DNA from: CAZRDB01 sp964598695
GTDB lineage: Bacteria > Armatimonadota > Zipacnadia > UBA1398
DNA length: 56,468 bases
Direction of reading: 5' to 3'
NCBI GenBank assembly: GCA_964598695.1
Contig: CAZRDB010000007.1
Coordinates: 1-56,468, forward strand
This document shows positions 16,818 through 24,685 of this stretch, in pieces (position 1 is the first letter of the stretch; each line of letters starts with the position of its first letter). A model generated the notes under the pieces. That model was given only the letters and a program-made list of their open reading frames with translations. It made no database searches and had not been told where the DNA came from. The position numbers and the translations under genes were made by a program.

Positions 16818-18631
16818 GCGCTAGCCTCCCGAACGCGCCCGCATTGGCCCGACTGCAGGGCCCACAGCCGGGAGTAGGTGCCACCCGCCGCGAGCAGCTC
16901 TTCGTGCGAGCCGGACTCGACCACCCGGCCCTGGTCCATCACGACGATGCGGTCGGCGTGGCGAATCGTCGAGAGGCGGTGCGCGATCGCGAGCGTCGTG
17001 CGGCCTCGCATCAAGCGGTCGAGGGCGTCCTGGACCACCCGCTCGGCCTCCGAGTCGAGCGAGGACGTCGCCTCATCGAGGATCAGGATGTGGGGGTTGC
17101 GCAGCAGGGCGCGGGCGATCGCCACGCGCTGCCGCTGGCCGCCGGAGAGGGTCGCCCCCCGCTCGCCCACGAGCGTCTCGTAGCCGTCCGGCAGTCGCTG
17201 GATGAAGCCGTCGGCGTTGGCGTCGGCCGCCGCCTGGCGGATCTCCTCGGCCGTGGCGCCGGCGCGGCCCATCGCGATGTTCTCGGCGATGGTGCCCGTG
17301 AAGAGGAAGCTCTCCTGGAGCACGACGCCCAGCTCCGAGCGCAGCGACCGTCGCGAGTGCCCGGCGATCTCCTGGCCGTCGACCACGATGCGTCCGCCGG
17401 TCGGCTCGTAGAGCCGGGCGAGGAGGTTGGCGAGGGTGGACTTGCCCGAGCCGCTCTCACCCACGACGGCGACGACCTGACCCGGGAGGAGGTCGAGGCT
17501 CACGCTGCGCAGCACAGGCGCCCCGGGCTCGTACTCGAAGCTCACCTGGTCGAACTCGACGCGCCCTCGGGTGACCTCCAGCGCCGGGAGTTCCTCATCG
17601 CCGGTCTCCTCCGGGGTGGTCGCGAGGAAGTCGAAGACCCGGTCGCAGACCCCGGCCAGCTCCTGGATCCTCGACCACGTGCGGCCGCCGCGGCTGAGCG
17701 CCTGGCCGACCTGCTGGGTGAGGAGCGCGAACGCGACCATGACGCCGACGGTGAGATGGCCCGACTTCACGAGGTGCAGCCCGAACCAGACGATCCCGCA
17801 GAAGCCGGCGACGGCGATCCACTCACAGGTCGGCAGCAGCGCCGCCTGGACCCGCGTGAGCCGCATCGCGTTGCGGTAGTTCTCCTGGTTCTGCTCGCCG
17901 AAGCGGCCCTGGCCCGACCCCTCGAGGCCGAAGACCTTCATGACGCGGACCCCGGAGATCCACTCGGCGAGGGTGCCGGAGAGCATCGCGGTGGACTCCT
18001 GCAGCCATGCGGTCACGTGGCGCGCGCGCTTGCCGAGCGTGCCCGTCGTGAAGGCGACGGCGGGCGCGATGAGCAGGATCGCCAGCGTGAGCTGCCAGGA
18101 GAGGCTGAGCATGACCACGATGCCGCCGACGATGGCCAGGGGCGCGGCCACGACCTCGCGCAGATCGGAGATCACGACCTGCTGGATGTACTGGGTGTCG
18201 TTCATCAGCGTCGAGGCGGTTGCGCCGGTCCGCGTTCGGTCGAAGAAGGGCGCGCCGTGGCGACACAGGTGGGCGAACATCGAGTCCCGGAGGTCGCGGA
18301 CCGTCTTCATGGTCGCGTTGTTCCACAGGTAGATCGAGGCGGCGTAGAACGCGACGCTGACGGTCCCGATGGCGAGGATCACCAGGATCCACCACCACCA
18401 CGCGATCTGGTCGAGCGCCGTGGCGTCGCTCTCGCCCCGCTGGAGCGCGTCGAAGACGTTGCGAACGAGCGCGACCTCGGCGAGCTTGGTCAGCGTCCGA
18501 CCGGCGATCGCCACCAGCCCGAGCGCGTACAGGCCACGGTGCGCCCGAGCCAGCCGGCCGAGGCGTTCCAACGTGGAGAGCCGAGCACTGGGCTTCGGTG
18601 TCTGGGTTCCGAGGGAATCGGCGCGTTCCAC
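16814..18631 (-). CDS. msbA: MsbA-like lipid A exporter, ABC half-transporter
   Basis: The product has 605 residues from a GTG at 18631. The transmembrane domain with six predicted helices spans about 25-330. The nucleotide-binding domain has Walker A VGESGSGKSTL, signature TLSGGQRQRVAIARALL, Walker B ILILDEATSSLDSE and the switch His in AIAHRLSTIRHAD. The family also includes drug exporters, but the coupling to waaA, lpxK and lpxL makes lipid A-core flipping the likely role. No Shine-Dalgarno sequence precedes the start. A TACACT element on the minus strand lies eight bases upstream, so the message may be leaderless. The gene heads the five-gene envelope operon. Confidence 0.85.
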   Translation of the reverse strand: MERADSLGTQTPKPSARLSTLERLGRLARAHRGLYALGLVAIAGRTLTKLAEVALVRNVFDALQRGESDATALDQIAWWWWILVILAIGTVSVAFYAASIYLWNNATMKTVRDLRDSMFAHLCRHGAPFFDRTRTGATASTLMNDTQYIQQVVISDLREVVAAPLAIVGGIVVMLSLSWQLTLAILLIAPAVAFTTGTLGKRARHVTAWLQESTAMLSGTLAEWISGVRVMKVFGLEGSGQGRFGEQNQENYRNAMRLTRVQAALLPTCEWIAVAGFCGIVWFGLHLVKSGHLTVGVMVAFALLTQQVGQALSRGGRTWSRIQELAGVCDRVFDFLATTPEETGDEELPALEVTRGRVEFDQVSFEYEPGAPVLRSVSLDLLPGQVVAVVGESGSGKSTLANLLARLYEPTGGRIVVDGQEIAGHSRRSLRSELGVVLQESFLFTGTIAENIAMGRAGATAEEIRQAAADANADGFIQRLPDGYETLVGERGATLSGGQRQRVAIARALLRNPHILILDEATSSLDSEAERVVQDALDRLMRGRTTLAIAHRLSTIRHADRIVVMDQGRVVESGSHEELLAAGGTYSRLWALQSGQCGRVREASA

Positions 18632-18639
18632 GGTACCGC

Positions 18640-18645
18640 AGTGTA
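18640..18645 (-). promoter_or_regulatory. Candidate -10 element for msbA (possible leaderless start)
   Basis: TACACT on the minus strand at 18645-18640 is eight bases before the GTG at 18631, and no ribosome binding site is visible. The matching -35 region (around 18663-18669) is poor. This would make the msbA operon transcript leaderless or nearly so. Confidence 0.3.
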
Positions 18646-18680
18646 GCACACGACCCCTGGGGGGACACCCGGCCGGCTCC

Positions 18681-18710
18681 TTGACACCGGCGAGCGGCGG
18701 CTCGTACACT
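18681..18710 (+). promoter_or_regulatory. Sigma-70 promoter of the cobalamin riboswitch RNA
   Basis: TTGACA (18681-18686), an 18-base spacer and TACACT (18705-18710) form a near-consensus promoter that stands out in this GC-rich sequence. Transcription would begin near 18717, just before the riboswitch. Confidence 0.7.
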
Positions 18711-18725
18711 CCGTACCGTACGGAG
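18709..18725. promoter_or_regulatory. Palindromic operator candidate over the riboswitch start site
   Basis: CTCCGTAC-C-GTACGGAG is a perfect inverted repeat with 8-base arms and a one-base centre. It overlaps the last bases of the -10 element and the expected transcription start, the classical position for a repressor site. Confidence 0.45.
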
Positions 18726-18749
18726 CGAGGACCGGTCGAAGGGCCGGAC

Positions 18750-18935
18750 CCCGCCACGACGGATCGGCGGCAGAGGGCTCCCGGGCCCTGGAACACGGTG
18801 CGAATCCGTGGCTGTCCCGCAACTGTAACCGGCGACGAAGGCTCGGAGCTGTGCCACTGGCCCCCCCAAGGCGGGCTGGGAAGGCCCGAGCCAGTAGGCG
18901 GACCCGGAAGCCAGGAGACGGCCCCGATCCCAGAT
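18750..18935 (+). ncRNA. Cobalamin (adenosylcobalamin) riboswitch, with no gene downstream
   Basis: The conserved blocks of the RF00174 family appear in order on the plus strand: GGTGCGAATCC (18798-18808), the B12-box core GCTGTCCCGCAACTGTAA (18811-18828), GCCACTGGC (18853-18861), CTGGGAAGGC (18876-18885) and GGAAGCCAGGAGACGGCC (18906-18923). A promoter sits directly upstream. Downstream, all plus-strand frames give low-complexity Arg/Pro/Ala text with no good ribosome site, and the next gene is the converging P-type ATPase. A possible expression-platform hairpin lies at 18941-18964, and a strong two-way terminator at 19133-19175. It may be the relic of a lost B12 gene, or a B12-sensing RNA with its own role. 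Confidence 0.88.
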
Positions 18936-18940
18936 CGCTC

Positions 18941-18964
18941 ACTCCCTGCGCGGACAGGGGGAGT
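18941..18964 (+). terminator. Possible expression-platform hairpin of the riboswitch
   Basis: ACTCCCTG (18941-18948) pairs with CAGGGGGAGT (18955-18964) with a two-base bulge. It follows the last conserved riboswitch block by about 18 bases. There is no T-run, so whether it ends transcription is uncertain. Confidence 0.35.
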
Positions 18965-19132
18965 TGCGGGCACGCGCTGTGTCGCCCAGCTCCGGCTCCC
19001 CTCGCGCAGATCGCACTTCGGCCGCCGGCCGGCTCCCGCCCCGCGGGAAGGCAGGCGGGCCGCGGGACCGGCGCTCGCGCCTCGGGGCTTCCCCTCCACA
19101 CGGCGCCAGGAGGCGAGCCGGCCCCGGAGATC

Positions 19133-19175
19133 GAGCCGCGCGCTCCGCTCATGCAGGGGACGGAGCGCGCGGCTC
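19133..19175. terminator. Two-way terminator hairpin between the riboswitch RNA and the P-type ATPase gene
   Basis: GAGCCGCGCGCTCCG (19133-19147) is the exact reverse complement of 19161-19175, giving a 15-pair stem with a 13-base loop. The ATPase stop codon (19151-19149) lies in the loop, so the stem covers the last codons on the minus strand and the end of the riboswitch RNA on the plus strand. Confidence 0.65.
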
Positions 19176-21431
19176 TCTCGTAGGAGTCGCCCGCCCGAGT
19201 CGGCTCGCACCCAGCCGCAGGCTGTTGCCCACCACGGTGATGCTCGAGAGCGCCATCGACGCCGCGGCCGCGGCCGGGTGCAGGTGGGCGAGCCACGCCG
19301 GCACGCCCGGCACGGCGGCGAGCGCGCCGGCCGCCAGCGGGACCAGCGCGACGTTGTAGAAGAAGGCCCAGAAGAGGTTCTGCCGGATCGTGCGCATGGT
19401 CGCCCGCGAGAGGGCCAGCGCGAGCGGCACGCCAAGGAGGCTGCCCCCCACGAGCGCGACGGGGGCGGCCTCGAGGGAGACGTCGGAGCCTGTCCCGACC
19501 GCGATCCCCACATCGGCCCGGGCGAGCGCGGGGGCGTCGTTGATCCCGTCGCCCACCATCGCCACCACACGGCCGCCCGCCTGCGCCTCCTCGACGGCCC
19601 GCACCTTGCCCTCCGGGAGCAGGCCGGCAACGACCTCGTCCAGCGCGAGACGCCGAGCGAGCGCGCCGGCCACGCGTGCGTTGTCTCCCGTCACCAGCAC
19701 TGTCGTGAGCCCCTGCGCGCGCAGCGCGTCGACGGCTGCGCGCGCCTCCGGACGCTCGCCGTCGGCCAGCGCGAAGGCGGCCCGGGCCGTGCCGTCGATC
19801 TCGACGCACATCGAGGTGCGGCCGGCGTCACTCCAGGCGGCGAGGGTGCGCGCGAGCGGCGTCTCGCCCGGCTCGGGCCCCAGGATCCACTCGGGCCTGC
19901 CCACCCGCACGTGCCGCCCCTCGACCCGTGCCTCGACGCCCAGTCCGGCATGGGCCGTGAAGGCCTCCGGCGCGGGCAACGCGCCCAGTTCCGCACCGAC
20001 GGCCTCGACCAGGGCGCGGGCGAGCGGGTGCTCCGAGGCCGCCTCCGCGGCAGCGGCGAGGCGGAGCGCGTCATCGCCGCCCTCGGCGAAGCGGTCCACG
20101 AGAGCGGGGCGGCCCTCCGTCAGAGTGCCGGTCTTGTCGAGTAGCACGACCGTCACCCGGTGCGCCCGCTCGAGTGCCTCGGCATCGCGGAAGAGGATCC
20201 CGCGCCGTGCCGCGAGGCCGGTCCCGACGATCACCGCCATCGGGGTGGCGAGGCCCAGGGCGCAGGGACAGGCGATCACGAGCACGGCGATCATCCGCAC
20301 CAGACCCTCGGAGGGCGACCCGACCGCAAGCCACCAGGCACAGAAGGTCGCCACCGCGACGGCCAGGATCGCCGGCACGAAGACAGCCGCAACGGCATCG
20401 GCGACGCGCTGCACCGGCGCCCGGCTGCCCTGGGCCTCCTGCACGAGGTGGGCGATCCGGGCGAGTGCCGTCTCGGCCCCGACGCCCGTCGCCCGCACCA
20501 GCAGTCGTCCCTGCAGGTTGAGCGACCCGCCGAAGACCGAGGCGCCGGGCTGCTTGTCGACGGGCAGCGACTCGCCCGTCAGCATGCCCTCATCGAGCGA
20601 CGACGCCCCGGACTCGACCGTGCCGTCGGCCGGGACCCGCTCCCCGGGCCGCAGGGCGAGCAGGTCGCCGACCCGGAGCGCCTCGGCCGGGATGTCCTCC
20701 TCCCGCCCGTCCTCCAACACCAGGTGTGCCGTCCGGGGGGCGAGATCGAGGAGTGCGCGGATCGCGTGCGAAGCGCCGGAGCGCGCGCGCGCCTCGAGGT
20801 ACTTGCCGAGGCGGACGAGCGTGAGGATGAGCGCGGCCACCTCGAAGTGCAGGTGGGCCGTGTGGTCGCCGCGCACGACGAGGACGACGGAGGAGACGTA
20901 GGCCACCGAGGCGCCGAGGGAGACCAGCACGTCCATGTTGGCCATGCGGTTGCGCAGGCTGCGCGCGGCGCCCACGTAGTAGCCCCATCCCGTGTAGAAC
21001 TGGACCGGGCTGGCGAGGGCCAGGAGCGCCCAGGCTCGCGCCGCCGGCGCGAGCGGGAGCGCGCCGCCGAACGCCTCGTACGCATGGATCGCCACCAGGG
21101 GGACGGAGAAGGCGATCCCCACCGCGAGCGCGGCGAGTTGTGCGCGCACGTCGCGCCGGCGCGCGCGGCGTTCGGCATCGTCCGCCTCGGCAGGGGAGCC
21201 ATCGACGAAGACGGCGCGGAAGCCGGCGCGGTCGATGATGGCGGCGATCTCGTCGGGGGTGATCCGCTCCGGATCGTAGCGCACGCGGGCACTCTCGGTG
21301 GCGAGGCTGACCGAGGCCTCCAGGACGGCGCCCTCGCGCCGACGGAGGGCGCGCTCGATCCCCGCCGCACAGTTGGCGCACGTCATGCCGATCACGGGGA
21401 GGGCGATCTCGCGCGCGCGGCTCTCCGGCAT
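19149..21431 (-). CDS. copA: Copper-type heavy-metal P1B ATPase
   Basis: The product has 760 residues from an ATG at 21431 with GGAGAGGA upstream. One N-terminal heavy-metal-associated domain carries GMTCANCAAG (Cys18, Cys21). Then come eight predicted helices, the actuator motif LTGESLPVDKQ, the intramembrane CPC in IACPCALGLATP, the phosphorylation site DKTGTLTEG, the HP motif in SEHPLA, and GDGINDAPALARADVGIA. CPC together with a late NxxxxP-type helix (QNLFWAFFYNVALVPLAAG) and a Met/Ser helix fits Cu(I) export (P1B-1) or cuproenzyme assembly. No copper regulator is seen nearby. It follows a 79-residue membrane protein gene by 32 bases and is probably the last gene of the run from 24624. 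Confidence 0.9.
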   Translation of the reverse strand: MPESRAREIALPVIGMTCANCAAGIERALRRREGAVLEASVSLATESARVRYDPERITPDEIAAIIDRAGFRAVFVDGSPAEADDAERRARRRDVRAQLAALAVGIAFSVPLVAIHAYEAFGGALPLAPAARAWALLALASPVQFYTGWGYYVGAARSLRNRMANMDVLVSLGASVAYVSSVVLVVRGDHTAHLHFEVAALILTLVRLGKYLEARARSGASHAIRALLDLAPRTAHLVLEDGREEDIPAEALRVGDLLALRPGERVPADGTVESGASSLDEGMLTGESLPVDKQPGASVFGGSLNLQGRLLVRATGVGAETALARIAHLVQEAQGSRAPVQRVADAVAAVFVPAILAVAVATFCAWWLAVGSPSEGLVRMIAVLVIACPCALGLATPMAVIVGTGLAARRGILFRDAEALERAHRVTVVLLDKTGTLTEGRPALVDRFAEGGDDALRLAAAAEAASEHPLARALVEAVGAELGALPAPEAFTAHAGLGVEARVEGRHVRVGRPEWILGPEPGETPLARTLAAWSDAGRTSMCVEIDGTARAAFALADGERPEARAAVDALRAQGLTTVLVTGDNARVAGALARRLALDEVVAGLLPEGKVRAVEEAQAGGRVVAMVGDGINDAPALARADVGIAVGTGSDVSLEAAPVALVGGSLLGVPLALALSRATMRTIRQNLFWAFFYNVALVPLAAGALAAVPGVPAWLAHLHPAAAAASMALSSITVVGNSLRLGASRLGRATPTREPRAPSPA

Positions 21432-21463
21432 CGGCGTCCTCTCCGGCGCCGCTGTGGGCGCGG

Positions 21464-21703
21464 TCAGTACTTCCGTCGCCGCATGGCGCGCGTGTGGGCG
21501 GTGAAGAGGTAGCACAGCAGCAGCACGACCACGGCGCCTCCCAGCATCTGGATCCCGACGACCAGGGACTGGGTGGCGATGAGGTACGTGGCATAGCAGA
21601 TGACGAGGAAGCACAAGAGGAGTGTGACCACGATGACGCCCTCGAGGGGCGACGCGGTCTTCCTGGAGCGACGCGCGGGACTCGCCTCGTGATCGCTTCG
21701 CAT
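21464..21703 (-). CDS. Small two-helix membrane protein (79 aa)
   Basis: I do not recognise a family. The product has a basic, Ser/Arg-rich N-terminus of about 20 residues, two hydrophobic helices (about 22-42 and 47-67) and a basic C-terminus (THTRAMRRRKY-like end), so both ends are probably cytoplasmic. It lies six bases after the LolA-like gene and 32 bases before the copper ATPase. Small membrane proteins beside CcoI-type copper ATPases are known in cytochrome oxidase clusters, but no oxidase genes are seen here, so that link is only a guess. Confidence 0.65.
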   Translation of the reverse strand: MRSDHEASPARRSRKTASPLEGVIVVTLLLCFLVICYATYLIATQSLVVGIQMLGGAVVVLLLCYLFTAHTRAMRRRKY

Positions 21704-21709
21704 GGATCC

Positions 21710-23500
21710 CTATTTCCCCGGATTGCCGGGCAACTCCTCGTCCGGGGTCGGGGCGGTTGGCGCGTAGGGTCGCGATTCGGCGACGACGAAGCCCACGGTC
21801 TCTCCGCCGCGACGGATCGGGGCCACGCACTGGTAGATGCCGGCGGTCCAACTGCGCACGAGATCGTCGCCCGCTGCCTCGATCGAAGCCGACGACGACG
21901 ATGGGTCGGCCGGCTGGGGCTCGCCGGTCGAGGCGATGACCCGCCCCAGGGGATCCTGGACCCGCATGGCGCCGATCTCGTACCGCGCCGCCATCCGGCC
22001 CAGCCTCCGGGTGAGGAAGGCCGCGTCCCCCATCGCGTCCGGGGCCTCCTCGGCGATCCTGCGGGCGGCCGTCTCGGTTGCCTCCATCGTCGCGCGCCGG
22101 CGCTCGACTTCCGCGTTCGCCCAGGCGAGCAGGAGGTCCATGCGGGGCCGCTCCGACTGGGGCACGACGTAGGCGAAGGTGTAGCGCTCGCGGACCGAGA
22201 CGGTGTCGGCCTCGCTGGGGTAGATGGTCACGCCGAGATCGAGCCGCTCGGGCAGGCCGGTGTCGCGGCCGAGGAGGAGCCGGCCGAACGCGTCGCGTTC
22301 CTGGTCGGGGAAGGCGCCGAGGGCGCGCGGCAGCAGGACGCCAACCGGCGCCGGAAGCAGCGGGTCGACGGCGTAGGACCAGACGCAGCGCCCGCCGGAC
22401 AGCTCCGGCGAGGGATCGGTGAGCGTGCGGTCGCCCAGACCCTGGCGGATCGCCTCCGCCGGGGCGTCCCAGGCGGGCGACCCTCCGGGGGGCTGCTCCT
22501 CGACGCGCCAAGTGGCCGGATGCCCATCGGTGGCCGAGGAGTGGAGGAAGGTCACCCGGTCGAGCACCACAATCTCGTCGGTGCGCTTCCCGGCGCTCTC
22601 CAGCTCGACCACGGCGAAGCGCCGGGGCGGCAGCGCCGTCACGGTCAGACGCGCGGGGAGCCCAGTTCCCGCTGAGGCCATGCCGGTCGCGGTCAGGAGC
22701 GCCTCGACGCGGACGGCCTCCTGGGCGGCGAGCCGGGTAGCAAGGCCGGCGGCGGTGAGAGCGGGCGCCTCGGCCTCGTCCGGCGCCATGCCGAGCCCGG
22801 GCGGGACCACCTCAACCCCCGCGCCGTAATCGGTGAACAGGGCCGTCAGCTTGCCCGTCGCGTTGGCCGGGGTGCGGATCTGCAGTTCGAGCCCGACCGC
22901 GTAGCCGGTCTCGCGAGCGACGTAGAGCGTGCCGGCGCCCTCGACGGGCATGCCCTGCACCGTGGCCCCGCCGGGGGGGATCCGGAAGGCGTGGGCGTGG
23001 CAGGCCGCGCCGCGGAAGTCCGTCTCCTGCGGCGCCGCCGTCGCCTCGAGCGCCGGAAGCGCGCGCAGGAAGTCCTCCACGGTGTCGACGATGGGCTCGG
23101 GCTCCGCCCCGACCGCGCGCCAGCCGCCCTGGTCGCTGTGCCACAGCCACAGGCGGTCACCGATCCGTACCACGCGGAACTCGGTCGTCGTGCCGGCGCG
23201 TCGGGCGGTCGCGCTGAAGCGGTAGGTGCCCTCGCTGCGGTAGACCCCGGTCGCGTGCAGCTCGGAGAGAACGTTGCCGCCGGCCTCGAACACGGTGTCG
23301 ATCCGGACATGGCAGCCCGGCCCGCGGCGCAGGCTCTCGACGGCCTCCTCGAGGGTCGCGGGCTTGGGGACGGCGGTCTGTGGCCGGGCCGGGCCCGCAA
23401 CGAACGCGAGCAGGAGCAGGGCGGCGGCCACGGTCAGGCCGGGCGTTGCCGGGCGAGGGGCCGTCTCTCGTCTGTCGATGCCGTCCGGAGCGCTTCTCAT
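21710..23500 (-). CDS. Secreted protein with two LolA-like regions and a C-terminal sensor-like domain
   Basis: The product has 596 residues from an ATG at 23500 that overlaps the stop of the AMMECR1 gene (ATGA). A signal peptide spans residues about 20-42. Residues 50-215 and about 225-440 each look like the open beta-barrel of LolA or DUF2092-type lipoprotein-sorting proteins: beta-rich, with text such as FRVVRIGDRLWLWHSDQ and RFAVVELESAGKRTDEIVVLD. The last 130 residues (AARYEIGAMRVQDPLGRVIAST, then CVAPIRRGGETVGFVVAES) resemble a PDC/dCache-type extracellular sensor fold that has lost its membrane anchors. I cannot name a function. Periplasmic location and binding of a lipid or hydrophobic ligand are inferred. 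Confidence 0.6.
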   Translation of the reverse strand: MRSAPDGIDRRETAPRPATPGLTVAAALLLLAFVAGPARPQTAVPKPATLEEAVESLRRGPGCHVRIDTVFEAGGNVLSELHATGVYRSEGTYRFSATARRAGTTTEFRVVRIGDRLWLWHSDQGGWRAVGAEPEPIVDTVEDFLRALPALEATAAPQETDFRGAACHAHAFRIPPGGATVQGMPVEGAGTLYVARETGYAVGLELQIRTPANATGKLTALFTDYGAGVEVVPPGLGMAPDEAEAPALTAAGLATRLAAQEAVRVEALLTATGMASAGTGLPARLTVTALPPRRFAVVELESAGKRTDEIVVLDRVTFLHSSATDGHPATWRVEEQPPGGSPAWDAPAEAIRQGLGDRTLTDPSPELSGGRCVWSYAVDPLLPAPVGVLLPRALGAFPDQERDAFGRLLLGRDTGLPERLDLGVTIYPSEADTVSVRERYTFAYVVPQSERPRMDLLLAWANAEVERRRATMEATETAARRIAEEAPDAMGDAAFLTRRLGRMAARYEIGAMRVQDPLGRVIASTGEPQPADPSSSSASIEAAGDDLVRSWTAGIYQCVAPIRRGGETVGFVVAESRPYAPTAPTPDEELPGNPGK

Positions 23501-24054
23501 GCCTCGCCGAAAACCTCCGCCGTGAAGCCCAGAAGGCGTGTCGCCGGCTCGCGCCAGGCTTCGCGCGGGAGCCGTGCCTTCAGACACGTGTGGTCGAGGA
23601 AAGTCGTGCGGTCCCAGCCTTGCTCGACCGCCACCTGGGGGAGCAGGAGGCCACGCGAGCCGCCTCGCTCGACGATGAGCCCGTGGCGTCCGACGGCCAC
23701 CTCGTCGGGGGCGATCGGCGCCGGAGGCGAGAGCACCGAGATCTCGAGCCGGATCTCGCCGATCTCCGCCCGCGGGATCGGGAGGAACCGCGGATCGCGC
23801 TGGGAGGCCGCTTCGGCCATCTCGGCGACGGTCTCCGCGAGCGGCTCGCAGGCCTCGACGAGACCGATGCAGCCACGCAGCTCGCCGGTGGCGCGCGTCC
23901 GGCACGTGACGAACGCGCCGCAGGGGCGCAGGAGCGCCACCGGGAGATCCCCAGGAAGACGGTAGCGCTGCCGCGAGGCGGCCGCGGCCATACTGGCCCG
24001 CGCGATCGCCAGGAGGGTCGCTCTCTCCTCGTCGTTGAGGCTCCGGTCAGCCAT
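23497..24054 (-). CDS. amrA: AMMECR1-domain protein (AmmeMemoRadiSam system protein A)
   Basis: The product has 185 residues, the whole length of the AMMECR1 domain (PF01871). The strongest signature is ELRGCIGLVE, matching the family LRGCIG motif. AFVTCRT before it and EIRLEISVLSPPAPI after it are also family-like. In many prokaryotes this domain is encoded beside a Memo protein and a radical SAM protein; neither is in this window. The biochemical role of protein A is not established. Its stop overlaps the LolA-like gene start by four bases, so the two are translationally coupled, and the PilZ gene lies 24 bases upstream. Confidence 0.88.
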   Translation of the reverse strand: MADRSLNDEERATLLAIARASMAAAASRQRYRLPGDLPVALLRPCGAFVTCRTRATGELRGCIGLVEACEPLAETVAEMAEAASQRDPRFLPIPRAEIGEIRLEISVLSPPAPIAPDEVAVGRHGLIVERGGSRGLLLPQVAVEQGWDRTTFLDHTCLKARLPREAWREPATRLLGFTAEVFGEA

Positions 24055-24078
24055 GCGTCTCCCCTCCGTTCGGGTTGC

Positions 24079-24624
24079 CTACTGCAGGAACGCGAGCAAC
24101 GTGACGGGGCAGGTGAGGCAGTCGCGCCGCTCGAGCCAGTGACAGCACGGCGGATCCTCGATCTGCCAGCAGTTGCGGTTGGTGAGGGCGGCGGGACAGC
24201 GTTCGCGCACCTCGCCGCAGTGGCGGATCGACAGGCAGAGGCACGAGTACTCCCCCAGGTCCTCGTAGGCCTGGAGCAGCACGCCATGGAGCGGCGAGTC
24301 GGAAGCGCCGGCGTAGCGCACCCCGATCAGGTAGCCGGCCTCAGCGTCGGTCGCCGCGTGACTCTCCGCCACCACCGCCTCGGTGGTCGGTCCGGGCTCG
24401 GCTCCCTCGGGATTCAGCGTGATGCGAAGGTAGGTCCCCACGCCGAGAGACGCCCCATGCAGGAAGGCGAGCCCACTGGCGCCGACGTCGTGGGTCACGG
24501 TGCGGTGGGTGACCTGCTGGCCCGCGGCCCCGGGCTCCAGCTCCACCCAGTCCATCGGGATCCGCGCCGGCAACCGAACATGCACCCGGCGCTCCGCCGC
24601 TCCGTCGCTCATCGTCCGCTCCAC
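24079..24624 (-). CDS. PilZ-like domain with a nine-cysteine C-terminal domain
   Basis: The product has 181 residues from a GTG at 24624, preceded by GGGGAGG at seven bases. An ATG four codons later also has GGAG upstream and could be used. Residues about 10-115 resemble PilZ: VRLPARIPMDWVEL, then TVTHDVGASGLAFLHGASLGVGT as the D-x-S-x-x-G-like block, and YLIGVRYAG near its end. The residues after 125 hold nine Cys in about 55 positions, with HCGEVRERCP, NCW, PPCC and DCLTCP groups. That looks like a metal or Fe-S site, or a disulfide module. If PilZ is right, the protein would link cyclic di-GMP to a metal or redox module. The N-terminal RxxxR motif is only partly kept, so ligand binding is uncertain. 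Confidence 0.6.
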   Translation of the reverse strand: MERTMSDGAAERRVHVRLPARIPMDWVELEPGAAGQQVTHRTVTHDVGASGLAFLHGASLGVGTYLRITLNPEGAEPGPTTEAVVAESHAATDAEAGYLIGVRYAGASDSPLHGVLLQAYEDLGEYSCLCLSIRHCGEVRERCPAALTNRNCWQIEDPPCCHWLERRDCLTCPVTLLAFLQ

Positions 24625-24685
24625 TCGCCAGCCTCCCCTGGTTGCATACTACGCCCCAGAGGCTCCGGTTCATCCCGTACAGCGC

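Noticed and set aside
16787..18646. Long plus-strand frame opposite msbA
   Set aside because: Antisense shadow; the minus strand encodes a complete ABC transporter.
18964..19359. Plus-strand frame behind the cobalamin riboswitch (TTG start)
   Set aside because: Low-complexity Arg/Pro/Ala/Ser text, start abutting the purine run with no proper spacing, and its second half is antisense to the ATPase gene. Not accepted as the riboswitch target gene.
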